Source of the DNA: Pseudomonas fluorescens
GTDB lineage: Bacteria; Pseudomonadota; Gammaproteobacteria; Pseudomonadales; Pseudomonadaceae
Direction of reading: 5' to 3'
Length of the DNA stretch: 64,000 bases
Assembly (NCBI RefSeq): GCF_902498195.1
Contig: NZ_CABVIY010000002.1
Span: 806,001 to 870,000 of the forward strand
A program made the translations under genes and the position numbers. This document shows, piece after piece, positions 44,394 to 52,553 of the stretch. Numbering within the stretch: the first letter of the stretch is position 1; every line of letters starts with the position of its first letter. The notes under the pieces are model-generated. The model was not told where the DNA came from, made no database searches, and worked only from the letters and a program-made list of their open reading frames with translations.

Positions 44394-44404
44394 GCACGGT
44401 ACGC
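44394..44404. promoter_or_regulatory. candidate integrase arm site, right end
   Basis: TGTGACACGCG matches the arm-like repeat at 36759 at 10 of 11 bases in the same direction, 67 bases inside the attR core. Confidence 0.5.
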
Positions 44405-44470
44405 ACGGCGCGTGCAAGTGCAGTAAATCCTGCTGAAACCCCCGTGTTTACTGGGCCGAACACCTTTCCT

Positions 44471-44486
44471 CTTGTTTAGTCTCTGA
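44471..44486. other. candidate attR core
   Basis: CTTGTTTAGTCTCTGA, matching the left core at 14 of 16 bases. A GCGTCACAT sequence follows at 44492, on the chromosomal side. Confidence 0.6.
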
Positions 44487-44533
44487 ATGGGGCGTCACAT
44501 CTTGACTCAGTCTCGGCTGTGGGCCAGCATTGA

Positions 44534-44556
44534 GCTATCGCCATTTTGGCGATAGC
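44534..44556. promoter_or_regulatory. perfect 9-bp hairpin before the DUF4160 gene
   Basis: GCTATCGCC-ATTTT-GGCGATAGC ends 9 bases before the ATG and directly next to the AAGG ribosome site. It is well placed as an operator or as an mRNA hairpin controlling translation. Confidence 0.6.
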
Positions 44557-44565
44557 TTGCAAGGC

Positions 44566-44796
44566 ATGTCTACTAAATACCGGTTTCGAGATACGTATCG
44601 CATTCAGTTGCGCGAGAAAGATCATCCGCCACCCCATGTCCATCTGAACGGTGGCGGGTTGGACGTCATGCTGAGCCTGGAAACCGTTGAGGTGATGATC
44701 GGCAAGGCACCGCCGCTGATTATCAAGGAAGCGCTCGCATGGATCCGGGCCAATCAAGCACAACTGCTGGAGGATTGGAAACGATGTTACCCATGA
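44566..44796 (+). CDS. DUF4160 protein
   Basis: The 76-residue protein has the DUF4160 signature R-E-K-D-H-P-P-P-H-V-H-L (about 17-28) and L-I-I-K-E-A-L-A-W-I near 52-61. DUF4160 genes are very often paired with a DUF2442 gene, an arrangement predicted to be a toxin-antitoxin-like pair; which partner would be toxic is not established. A perfect hairpin lies just upstream. Its ribosome site AAGG is very near ATG 44566, so the TTG at 44530 is an alternative start. Confidence 0.85.
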   Translation: MSTKYRFRDTYRIQLREKDHPPPHVHLNGGGLDVMLSLETVEVMIGKAPPLIIKEALAWIRANQAQLLEDWKRCYP

Positions 44797-45284
44797 AACG
44801 ACCCAGGCTATCGCAAGTGCAGGCCCTGCCGGACTATCGGCTGGCGCTGACCTTTATCGATGGCCAGCAACTGACCCTTGATTTGAGCCGTGACCTGGAG
44901 GCTTTTCCGGGTTTGCAACCCTTGCTGGGGAGCGCTTTTGAAGGGGCCGTGCTCGGCGATGACGGCTGGTGCGTGGAATGGCCTGAACAGGATATCCAGA
45001 TCGGCGCCGACACGTTGTATCTGGATGCCCTCGCGCAGAACGCATCGGATGAAAATACCCGCATATTCATCGACTGGCGCGCCCGTACCGGGTTGCCGCT
45101 CAACCAGGCCGCAGAAGCACTCGGGATCAGCGCCCGCAGCATCAGCCGTTACAGCAGCGGCCGGGAAGCAGTGCCGCGCTCTTTGGCGCTGGCTTGCCTG
45201 GGCTGGGACTTCCTGCAAGCGCAAAACAGGTCGCTACGGGCGGCCGAAGAAACGGGTCGTTACACCGTCACCCGCAAACGTTAA
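44784..45284 (+). CDS. DUF2442 protein with C-terminal HTH
   Basis: The 166-residue protein has an N-terminal DUF2442 fold (about 5-80, V-Q-A-L-P-D-Y-R-L-A-L-T-F) and a C-terminal Xre-like HTH (A-A-E-A-L-G-I-S-A-R-S-I-S-R-Y-S-S-G, about 113-130). ATG 44784 has GGAGG 10 bases upstream; ATG 44793, overlapping the DUF4160 stop, is the alternative. The HTH suggests that it represses its own operon, as antitoxins do. It overlaps the convergent DUF748 gene by 4 bases. Confidence 0.85.
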   Translation: MLPMKRPRLSQVQALPDYRLALTFIDGQQLTLDLSRDLEAFPGLQPLLGSAFEGAVLGDDGWCVEWPEQDIQIGADTLYLDALAQNASDENTRIFIDWRARTGLPLNQAAEALGISARSISRYSSGREAVPRSLALACLGWDFLQAQNRSLRAAEETGRYTVTRKR

Positions 45285-46357
45285 CCGGCATCCGGTTTCG
45301 GCCGTTCATAGCGGGCATTGAAGGCCTCAATGAAACCATTGCGTAAAATCTGTAAAAACGCCTCGAACGCGCTGATATCTTGCCGATGCACGTTGCCGCT
45401 CAGCGCTACGCGGGTGGCAAACTGGTTCTTGCCCTGGTTCTTCAACACCGTTTCGGAGCCGCCGACAATCGCCTCCCAAATGGAGCGGAAGATCCCCTTG
45501 TCCTTGTTTTCCACATCCTGCTGCCAGTTGAACACGTCGACATCTTTCAGCAGGGGTTTGATATAGCCGGTCAGTTTTGCCTTTTTGGCCTGGGCTTCGA
45601 TGACCACGTCGCCATGGCCGGCGTTGAAATCGAATTTGCCGTAGGCCGAGGCGAAATCGTTCATGCGCTTGAGTTCGATGTCCCTGGCCCGCAGGCGAAA
45701 CTCGAAGTCTTCGAAATTGCTCAATGGGTCGAACGTCGCGCTGGTTTCCAGCGGCGCATGCCCGAGCAGCAGCGCCTTGCCTTCGAAACGGGCGTCGCGC
45801 TTGCCCTGGGTGTCGACCACGTTGGTCAGGTTGTAGATGCTGGCGTCGACTTTGGTGGCGTTCATGTTCACAGGGGGTTTGGAGTTGAAGTTGCGAAAGC
45901 TGATCTTGCCGTCGTCGATGCGCACCTCGTTCAAGGTGATGGGTAACAGTTTTCCCAGCTGGGCACGCCAGTCGGTGCCTTGACCGGTCTGGGAGCTCTG
46001 TTTGTTGGCGCCGCCGTCGACAAAATTCACTTCGGGATTGACGAATTTCACCTCGGCCACCACCGCATGGTCATGCCAGAGCGAATGCCAGCTGACTGAG
46101 AGGTCGATCAGCGGTGCATTGACGAACGGCACCGGTACCTTGCCGTCGACCTTGACGATTTTCAGGCCGTTGATTTTGTAGGCCCCACGCCACAGCGCCA
46201 GGTCCACGTCCGTGATCTGGCCGCGGTAGGCGCCCATGTCCGCCAGGCGGTCATTAAGGTAGTCGCGCACCAGGTAGGGAAGGGCGACGTGCAGGGCAAT
46301 CAGCAGCACGATGAGGCCGGTGAAGGTCCACAGGGGCCAGCTGTATCGACGTTTCAT
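45281..46357 (-). CDS. DUF748 / AsmA-like envelope protein
   Basis: The 358-residue protein has one N-terminal membrane helix (about 5-28) and a long periplasmic beta-rich part: D-V-D-L-A-L-W-R-G-A-Y, V-N-P-E-V-N-F-V-D-G-G and L-N-E-V-R-I-D-D-G-K-I are typical of DUF748, related to AsmA and bridge-like lipid-transport proteins. Its role is unknown, probably lipid or envelope homeostasis. ATG 46357 precedes the helix; the upstream extension in frame adds nothing. Confidence 0.85.
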   Translation of the reverse strand: MKRRYSWPLWTFTGLIVLLIALHVALPYLVRDYLNDRLADMGAYRGQITDVDLALWRGAYKINGLKIVKVDGKVPVPFVNAPLIDLSVSWHSLWHDHAVVAEVKFVNPEVNFVDGGANKQSSQTGQGTDWRAQLGKLLPITLNEVRIDDGKISFRNFNSKPPVNMNATKVDASIYNLTNVVDTQGKRDARFEGKALLLGHAPLETSATFDPLSNFEDFEFRLRARDIELKRMNDFASAYGKFDFNAGHGDVVIEAQAKKAKLTGYIKPLLKDVDVFNWQQDVENKDKGIFRSIWEAIVGGSETVLKNQGKNQFATRVALSGNVHRQDISAFEAFLQILRNGFIEAFNARYERPKPDAG

Positions 46358-46484
46358 GATGGCAATTCTCTGGCGATCTAAAGCCATTGACTGCGCTGAT
46401 AACCGGACGTTCGACCTGACTGGACGACCACCGGGAACAGGCTTACCTTTGTGCGCTTATTAACGCTGTATCAAGGACCCAGCC

Positions 46485-47459
46485 ATGAGCCGTATTTTCG
46501 CTGACAACGCCCATTCCATCGGTAATACGCCGCTGGTGCAGATCAACCGTATCGCGCCGCGCGGTGTGACCATCCTGGCCAAGATCGAAGGGCGTAATCC
46601 GGGTTATTCGGTCAAGTGCCGGATCGGCGCAAACATGATCTGGGACGCCGAAAGCACCGGCAAACTCAAGCCGGGCATGACCATTGTCGAGCCGACCTCT
46701 GGCAACACCGGCATCGGCCTGGCCTTTGTGGCCGCCGCGCGGGGGTACAAATTGATGCTGACCATGCCTTCGTCCATGAGCATCGAACGACGCAAGGTGC
46801 TCAAGGCATTAGGCGCGGAACTGGTGCTGACCGAGCCAGCCAAGGGCATGAAGGGCGCGATCGAGAAGGCGGGGGAGATCGTTGCCAGCGATCCGTCCAA
46901 ATACTTCATGCCGGCGCAGTTCGATAACCCGGCCAACCCGGCCATCCACGAAAAAACCACCGGCCCGGAAATCTGGAACGACACGGACGGTGCGGTCGAT
47001 GTGCTGGTGTCAGGCGTCGGAACGGGTGGAACCATCACCGGCGTTTCGCGGTATATCAAGAATACCCAGGGCAAACCGATTATCTCGGTCGCAGTGGAGC
47101 CGGTGGTCTCGCCCGTGATCACCCAGGCGTTGGCCGGTGAAGAGATCAAGCCAAGCCCGCACAAGATCCAGGGCATCGGTGCCGGTTTCGTGCCCAAGAA
47201 CCTGGACCTGTCGATCGTCGACCGGGTGGAGTTGGTCAGCGACGAAGAGTCCAAGGCCATGGCCCTGCGCTTGATGCAGGAGGAAGGGATTCTGTGTGGC
47301 ATCTCCTGCGGCGCGGCAATGGCGGTGGCGGTGCGGTTGGCCGAGACCCCGGAAATGCAGGGCAAGACCATCGTGGTGATCCTGCCGGATTCCGGCGAGC
47401 GTTACCTGTCGAGCATGCTGTTCAGTGACCTGTTCACCGAGCAGGAGAATCAGCAGTAA
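46485..47459 (+). CDS. cysK: cysteine synthase A (O-acetylserine sulfhydrylase)
   Basis: CysK makes cysteine from O-acetylserine and sulfide with PLP. The 324 residues include the Schiff-base Lys44 (N-P-G-Y-S-V-K), the substrate loop P-T-S-G-N-T-G (about 69-75) and the PLP phosphate-binding G-V-G-T-G-G-T-I (about 178-185). The start, [20 protein letters not shown], follows AAGGACCC. The single-gene unit is expected to be under sulfur (CysB) control, though I could not identify a site. Confidence 0.96.
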   Translation: MSRIFADNAHSIGNTPLVQINRIAPRGVTILAKIEGRNPGYSVKCRIGANMIWDAESTGKLKPGMTIVEPTSGNTGIGLAFVAAARGYKLMLTMPSSMSIERRKVLKALGAELVLTEPAKGMKGAIEKAGEIVASDPSKYFMPAQFDNPANPAIHEKTTGPEIWNDTDGAVDVLVSGVGTGGTITGVSRYIKNTQGKPIISVAVEPVVSPVITQALAGEEIKPSPHKIQGIGAGFVPKNLDLSIVDRVELVSDEESKAMALRLMQEEGILCGISCGAAMAVAVRLAETPEMQGKTIVVILPDSGERYLSSMLFSDLFTEQENQQ

Positions 47460-47693
47460 CGTTTCAGCGCCGTACAAGGATGGAGCAGGGTGGGAATCCC
47501 GTTCCACCCAGACCGACTGATTCAGGTCAGCCAGGGTTCAGGCGCCGCGTGTTAAGACGTGCTTTGTTGCGCAATCCTTAACACTGAATGTTGAATCGGG
47601 CGGGTTTTTCCGCGGGCCGGGAGTGTTTATCATGCCGGCTGCCACGTCGGGTAGATGGCGTTGCGCTAAGTGTCTAATACCAAGGAGTTGTTG

Positions 47694-48632
47694 ATGACCT
47701 TTTCCTTTGCCGCGAAGGCGTTGGTGTTGCTGTTGTTTCTGGGCAGCACGCTCTATGTGCATTTACGCGGCAGGGCGCGATTGCCGGTCTTGCGCCAATT
47801 CGTCAACCACTCGGCGCTGTTCGCCCCCTACAACGCGTTGATGTATCTGTTTTCCAGCGTCCCTTCCAGGCCTTACCTGGACCGCAGCAAGTTCCCGGAA
47901 CTGGACATCCTCAAGGACAACTGGGAAGTCATTCGCGACGAAGCCATGCACCTGTTCGACGAGGGCTACATCCGCGCCGCCGACAAGAACAACGACGCCG
48001 GTTTCGGCTCTTTCTTCAAGAAAGGCTGGAAGCGTTTCTACCTCAAGTGGTACGACAAACCGCTGCCATCGGCCGAAGCCCTGTGCCCCAGGACCGTCGA
48101 ACTGGTCAGCGGCATTCCCAACGTCAAGGGCGCCATGTTCGCGCTGCTGCCAGGCGGCAGTCACCTCAACCCGCACCGCGACCCGTTCGCCGGTTCCCTG
48201 CGTTATCACCTGGGCCTGTCGACACCCAACTCCGACGACTGCCGCATTTTTGTCGACGGTCAGGTCTACGCCTGGCGTGATGGTGAGGATGTGATGTTCG
48301 ACGAGACTTACGTGCACTGGGTCAAGAACGAAACCGACAAGACCCGGGTCATTCTGTTCTGCGACATCGAACGGCCATTGAGCAATCGCCTGATGACCCG
48401 CATCAACCGCTCGATCAGTGCTTTCCTGGGGCGCGCCACCGCGCCGCAGAACCTTGATGACGAACGGGTTGGCGGGATCAATCAGGCCTATGCCTGGAGC
48501 AAGAACTCCAGCGACAAGGTCAGCGGCGTGGTCAAGCAGTGGAAGCGTCGTAACCCGAAGGCTTATCGGGTTTTGCGCCCGGTACTGGCGGTGGTGGTGC
48601 TGACATTACTGGGCTATTGGCTATTCGGTTAA
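47694..48632 (+). CDS. LpxO-like aspartyl/asparaginyl beta-hydroxylase
   Basis: The 312-residue protein has N-terminal and C-terminal membrane anchors (about 5-24 and 293-310) and a dioxygenase domain with iron ligands His161-x-Asp163 (P-H-R-D-P-F) and His208 (Y-V-H-W), followed by a likely 2-oxoglutarate-binding Arg (K-T-R-V-I). Salmonella and Pseudomonas LpxO 2-hydroxylate lipid A acyl chains at the membrane; the anchors and length fit this. AAGGAG supports ATG 47694. Confidence 0.87.
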   Translation: MTFSFAAKALVLLLFLGSTLYVHLRGRARLPVLRQFVNHSALFAPYNALMYLFSSVPSRPYLDRSKFPELDILKDNWEVIRDEAMHLFDEGYIRAADKNNDAGFGSFFKKGWKRFYLKWYDKPLPSAEALCPRTVELVSGIPNVKGAMFALLPGGSHLNPHRDPFAGSLRYHLGLSTPNSDDCRIFVDGQVYAWRDGEDVMFDETYVHWVKNETDKTRVILFCDIERPLSNRLMTRINRSISAFLGRATAPQNLDDERVGGINQAYAWSKNSSDKVSGVVKQWKRRNPKAYRVLRPVLAVVVLTLLGYWLFG

Positions 48633-48644
48633 CCCACACCCACC

Positions 48645-48744
48645 TGTAGGAGCGAGCATGCTCGCGATGGACGTGAATGATAACGCGCCCATCCTAGATG
48701 AACGCGGAGCCCTTGAGACCATCGCGAGCATGCTCGCTCCTACA
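48645..48744. repeat. REP-like pair, TGTAGGAGCGAGCATGCTCGCGA type
   Basis: TGTAGGAGCGAGCATGCTCG plus CGATGG faces CCATCGCGAGCATGCTCG plus CTCCTACA across about 50 bases. It is a third REP variant in this window; the GAGCATGCTC core is itself palindromic. Confidence 0.88.
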
Positions 48745-48835
48745 CTTATTGCAATCCATGTCGAGCGCTGGTTATAGTCGGCGCACGGTGAGTACAAAAC
48801 CCTCACTTTATTATCCCTCTGCAAAAGATCAGCCC

Positions 48836-49000
48836 ATGCCTGCATCCCCCATCAACGCGGTAGTCGTTTCAGCGGTCAACGCTGGCGTCGTGCCGTGCGG
48901 GAATCAGCAGCCTGTGCAGATCAGTCATTACCCTCCACCTGTCAGTAGCACACCGGTGTGCGCAGTCGTATCACCGCCGGGCGTTGGCGTCCGGGGCTGA
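48836..49000 (+). CDS. possible 54-residue peptide upstream of the DMT gene
   Basis: The frame starts MPASPINAVVVSAVNAGVVP and is rich in Val, Pro and Ala with two cysteines. It has only a weak ribosome site (AAAAGATCAGCCC). It ends 98 bases before the EamA transporter start and could be a leader peptide. I recognise no family and it may be chance. Confidence 0.35.
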   Translation: MPASPINAVVVSAVNAGVVPCGNQQPVQISHYPPPVSSTPVCAVVSPPGVGVRG

Positions 49001-49098
49001 TCAGCGTTTCTCTGCTGAATCCTTGCGCCCGCCTGAAAAAACGACTGAATTTCAGCTTCGGCTGAGTTGGCTTTTTTGCCTGACTACAGGTGGTATTC

Positions 49099-49962
49099 AT
49101 GTTTGTCCTTTCTCAAAAGTCCGCACTCGCGGCGGCTTCCACGAGCCTGTTCGTCCTGCTGTGGAGCAGCGGGGCGATCTTCTCCAAATGGGGCCTGGCC
49201 CATGCCTCGCCTTTTGCTTTCCTGCTGGTTCGCTTTGTCATTGCCTTGTGCGGTTTGTTGCTGCTGATGCCGTTGCTCAAGCTGAAGTGGCCCAAGGGCG
49301 CAAAACCGATGCTGTATGCGATGGCCACCGGGGTGGTGTTGCTGGGGGCCTATCAGATTTTTTATCTGCTGGCCCTCGACCTGAAGGTCACGCCTGGCGT
49401 GATGGCGACCCTCATGGGGGTGCAGCCGATCCTCACGGTGGTGATCATGGAACGCCAGCGCTCAGCCAGCCGGATGTTCGGCTTGTCGCTGGGGCTGGCC
49501 GGGCTGGTCATGGTGGTCTATCAGGGCATCGGTCTGGCCGGCATGTCGCTGGCCGGGATGCTTTTCGGTTTGTTGGCGCTGGCGAGCATGACGGCCGGTT
49601 CGATCATGCAAAAGCGCATCACCGACAATCCCCTGGGCACGCTGCCGGTGCAGTACCTGGCCGGGTTGTTACTGTGCGGGATCTTTGTGCCGTTCCAGCC
49701 GTTTCACTTCGAGCACAACAGTGGTTTTGTCGTGCCGGTGTTGTGGATGGGGCTGGTGGTGTCGGTGCTGGCAACCCTGCTGCTGTATCGCCTGATCGCC
49801 CGGGGCAATCTGGTGAATGTCACCAGTTTGTTCTATCTGGTGCCGGCGGTGACGGCGGTGATGGACTACCTGATTTTCGGTAACCGGCTGGCGATCTTGA
49901 GCCTGCTGGGCATGCTGTTGATCATTGTCGGCCTGGTGTTTGTGTTCCGTAAAACGGCGTGA
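49099..49962 (+). CDS. DMT-superfamily exporter (EamA family)
   Basis: The 287-residue protein has ten predicted membrane helices in two EamA repeats (about 10-140 and 150-285). F-V-L-L-W-S-S-G-A-I-F-S-K-W-G in helix 1 and P-A-V-T-A-V-M-D-Y in helix 9 are typical. Such proteins usually export amino acids or metabolites; the substrate is unknown. A strong terminator follows. Confidence 0.88.
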   Translation: MFVLSQKSALAAASTSLFVLLWSSGAIFSKWGLAHASPFAFLLVRFVIALCGLLLLMPLLKLKWPKGAKPMLYAMATGVVLLGAYQIFYLLALDLKVTPGVMATLMGVQPILTVVIMERQRSASRMFGLSLGLAGLVMVVYQGIGLAGMSLAGMLFGLLALASMTAGSIMQKRITDNPLGTLPVQYLAGLLLCGIFVPFQPFHFEHNSGFVVPVLWMGLVVSVLATLLLYRLIARGNLVNVTSLFYLVPAVTAVMDYLIFGNRLAILSLLGMLLIIVGLVFVFRKTA

Positions 49963-49969
49963 GCCCGTC

Positions 49970-49997
49970 AAGGCCCGGGGCTTGCTCCGGGCCTTTT
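49970..49997 (+). terminator. terminator after the DMT gene
   Basis: AAGGCCCGG-GGCTTGCT-CCGGGCCTTTTT is an 8-9 bp GC stem with a T tract. It works for the plus strand and overlaps the end of the convergent LysR gene. Confidence 0.88.
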
Positions 49998-50954
49998 TCA
50001 TTGGGCTTGCGCATGTTCGGCCCGCACCGAATTCATGAACGCCTGCATCGCCGACGATTGAATGCGATGACGCCGGGTGATCAGCCCATACGGCGGCAGG
50101 CGGGCTTCAAACTTGATCGGCAACACCGCCAGCAAATCCCGACCGGGATAATCCTCGACCACCGACACTGGCGTGACGCCGAGCATATCGGTCTGCTGGA
50201 TCAGCGAGAGCAAGGTCATGATCGAGGTGGTTTCAACGATGCTGCTGGGGATATCGACCCGCGCGTTGTGAAACACCTGATTGATGATCGCGCGCATCGG
50301 GCTGGGATGTTGTTGCAGTACCCAGGTCTGGTTCTGCAACTCGGCCCAGGTCAGTTGTTGCTCCTGCGCCAGGGGGTTTTGCGCGCCGCAAATCACGCAC
50401 AGGGCTTCTTCGCCAAGGCTGTCGAACAGCAACTCCTCGGCCCGGGCACCGGCCGGGATCCGCCCCAGCACGATGTCCAGTTGATCCTGCAACAAGGCCT
50501 GCACCAGCACGTCGCTGGTATCGACCTGGATGCTCATGGACAAGCGCGGATGGCTCTGTTTCAGGGTGGCGATGGTGCGCGTCAGCAATCCCGAAGACAG
50601 GGCCGGAATGGCACCGACGGCGACCCGGCCGAGGTTGCCGGATTCGAGCGCCACCAGTTCCTCGCGCATGCCGCTGAGTTCGGCGAAGACCATGCGCGCG
50701 TAGTAGATGACGGTTTCCCCGAACGGGGTGGAGCGCATGCCCCGGGGCAGGCGTTCGAAGAGTTCGACGCCCAGCAAGTCCTCGGCCTCATGCAGCATCT
50801 TGGTGGCGGCCGGCTGAGTCATGCCGATGTGGTCGGCGGCGCGGCGCAACGAGCCGAATTCCTGCAGCGCCAGCATCAGGCGCAGTTGGCGCAGGCGCAG
50901 TCGACTGTGGATCACATTGGCTTCCGGAATTCGGACATCAGGCGTTCGGGTCAT
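49998..50954 (-). CDS. LysR regulator of the sugar-acid cluster (GbpR-like)
   Basis: The 318-residue protein has an HTH at about 15-75 (L-R-L-R-Q-L-R-L-M-L-A-L-Q-E, then T-Q-P-A-A-T-K-M-L-H-E-A-E) and a LysR effector domain. The P-A-A-T-K-M/L form is typical of the GbpR/galactose-regulon subgroup. It lies directly downstream of tctA on the same strand and probably controls the transporter and the facing catabolic genes through the ATA-N9-TAT boxes at 54272 and 54401. ATG 50954 is chosen as the conserved-looking start. Confidence 0.85.
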   Translation of the reverse strand: MTRTPDVRIPEANVIHSRLRLRQLRLMLALQEFGSLRRAADHIGMTQPAATKMLHEAEDLLGVELFERLPRGMRSTPFGETVIYYARMVFAELSGMREELVALESGNLGRVAVGAIPALSSGLLTRTIATLKQSHPRLSMSIQVDTSDVLVQALLQDQLDIVLGRIPAGARAEELLFDSLGEEALCVICGAQNPLAQEQQLTWAELQNQTWVLQQHPSPMRAIINQVFHNARVDIPSSIVETTSIMTLLSLIQQTDMLGVTPVSVVEDYPGRDLLAVLPIKFEARLPPYGLITRRHRIQSSAMQAFMNSVRAEHAQAQ

Positions 50955-51023
50955 GGGCCGCACTCGCAAAAAAGACTGCGGCAAGCCTGACAACAAATGT
51001 CAGGCGTTGCCAGCATTGCTGTG

Positions 51024-52553
51024 TCACAGCACCGATTTTGGCTTGGCGACCTGCGGTTTGCGCAGGCCCGTCAGGGTGCCCAGCGCCTTGGAAATCAGCG
51101 GCCAGAACAGCATCAGCAGCGCTGCGGTGGTCAGGCTGCCCACCAAGGGGTTGGACCAGAAAATCCCGATGTGCCCGTCGGAGAAAAGCATCGACTGGCG
51201 GAACGCATCCTCTGCCTTGTCGCCCAGCACCGCCGCCAATACCAGCGGCGCGATCGGGTAGCCGAGTTTCTTGAACAGGTAACCCAGCGCGCCGAAGCCG
51301 AGCATTAGCACCACGTCGAAGAACGAGTTGTGCACCGAGTAGGCACCGATGGCACAGACCATGATGATGATCGGCGCAATGATCGAAAACGGAATGCGCA
51401 GGATCGAGGCGAACAGCGGCACGGTGGCCAACACCACGATCAGGCTGACCACGTTGCCCAGGTACATGCTGGCGATCAGGCCCCAGACGAAGTCGTGTTG
51501 CTCGACGAACAGCGTCGGGCCGGGATGCAGGCCCCAGATCATCAGGCCGCCGAGCATCACCGCCGCGGTCGCCGAACCGGGAATGCCCAGGGTCAGCATC
51601 GGCAGCAAGGCACTGGTGCCTGCCGCATGGTCGGCGGTTTCCGGAGCGATCACGCCTTCCAGTTCACCCTTGCCGAAGTTGTCGCGATTCTTCGAGAAGC
51701 GCCGCGCCAGGCTGTAGCTCATGAACGAGGCCGCCGTCGGGCCGCCCGGCGTGATGCCCATCCAGCAACCGACCAGCGTGCTGCGCACGATCGTCCACCA
51801 GTAACGCGGCAGTTTGGCCCAGGTGCGCAGGATCACCATGGGCGTAATGCGCGCGTGCTCGCCGCGAAACACCAGGCCTTCCTCGACCGTGCAGAGGATT
51901 TCGCCGATACCGAACAAACCGATCACCGCCACTTCGAAGCTGATCCCGGTCATCAGGATCGGCTGGTCGAAGGTCAGGCGCAGGTTGCCGGACACGGTGT
52001 CCATGCCGACCGCCGCCATGGCGAAACCGATCATCATCGCCACCACGGTTTTCAGCGGCGGGTTCTTGCTCATGCCGATGAACGTGCAGAACGCCAGCAG
52101 GTACACCGCGAAGAATTCCGGCGAGCTGAACGACATGGCGAACGCGGCGATCCTGGTCGACAGGAAGGTCAACAGCAGCACGCCGGCCAGCGCACCGATC
52201 AGTGCCGAGCTGAAGGCGGCCGTCAGCGCTTCGGCGGCGCGACCTTCGCGGGCCATCGGGTAGCCGTCGAAGGTGGTCGCCACCGATGAGGGTTCACCGG
52301 GAATATTGAAGAGGATCGAGGTGATCGAACCGCCGAACAGCGCGCCCCAATACATGCACGACAGCAGGATGATCGCCGACACCGGCGACATGGTGAACGT
52401 CAGCGGCAGCAGCAATGCCACGCCATTGGGGGCGCCGAGGCCGGGCAACACGCCGACCAGGATGCCCAGCAGCACGCCGATCACCATCAGGCCGATGTGG
52501 CCCGGGGTCAGGATCAGGTTCATGCCTTGCAACAGGGAATCGAATTCGCTCAT
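51024..52553 (-). CDS. tripartite tricarboxylate transporter large permease (TctA family)
   Basis: The 509-residue protein has about eleven or twelve membrane helices. G-V-L-P-G-L-G-A-P-N-G near residue 35, G-S-I-T-S-I-L-F-N-I-P-G-E-P-S-S-V-A-T near 70 and the second motif G-I-P-G-S-A-T-A-A-V near 330 are the conserved TctA loops that form the transport path. It overlaps tctB by 4 bases. The substrate is likely the sugar acid used by the neighbouring enzymes rather than citrate. Confidence 0.93.
   Translation of the reverse strand: MSEFDSLLQGMNLILTPGHIGLMVIGVLLGILVGVLPGLGAPNGVALLLPLTFTMSPVSAIILLSCMYWGALFGGSITSILFNIPGEPSSVATTFDGYPMAREGRAAEALTAAFSSALIGALAGVLLLTFLSTRIAAFAMSFSSPEFFAVYLLAFCTFIGMSKNPPLKTVVAMMIGFAMAAVGMDTVSGNLRLTFDQPILMTGISFEVAVIGLFGIGEILCTVEEGLVFRGEHARITPMVILRTWAKLPRYWWTIVRSTLVGCWMGITPGGPTAASFMSYSLARRFSKNRDNFGKGELEGVIAPETADHAAGTSALLPMLTLGIPGSATAAVMLGGLMIWGLHPGPTLFVEQHDFVWGLIASMYLGNVVSLIVVLATVPLFASILRIPFSIIAPIIIMVCAIGAYSVHNSFFDVVLMLGFGALGYLFKKLGYPIAPLVLAAVLGDKAEDAFRQSMLFSDGHIGIFWSNPLVGSLTTAALLMLFWPLISKALGTLTGLRKPQVAKPKSVL

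Larger units (their letters stand above)
36671..44486. mobile_element. integrative element, about 7.8 kb, unrecognised type
   Basis: The element runs between two near-identical 16-base sequences (36671 and 44471). It carries a tyrosine integrase at its left end, a serine resolvase with a res-like site near its right end, two HTH proteins and six tightly packed genes between them, plus a small membrane protein. No phage head, tail, lysis, replicase or conjugation genes can be seen. REP palindromes, frequent elsewhere, are absent inside it. It lies between the MoxR gene and the DUF4160 gene and interrupts no coding sequence. Confidence 0.75.

Noticed and set aside
36671..44486. ordinary prophage
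   Set aside because: No capsid, portal, terminase, tail or lysis gene can be recognised and the length is too short.
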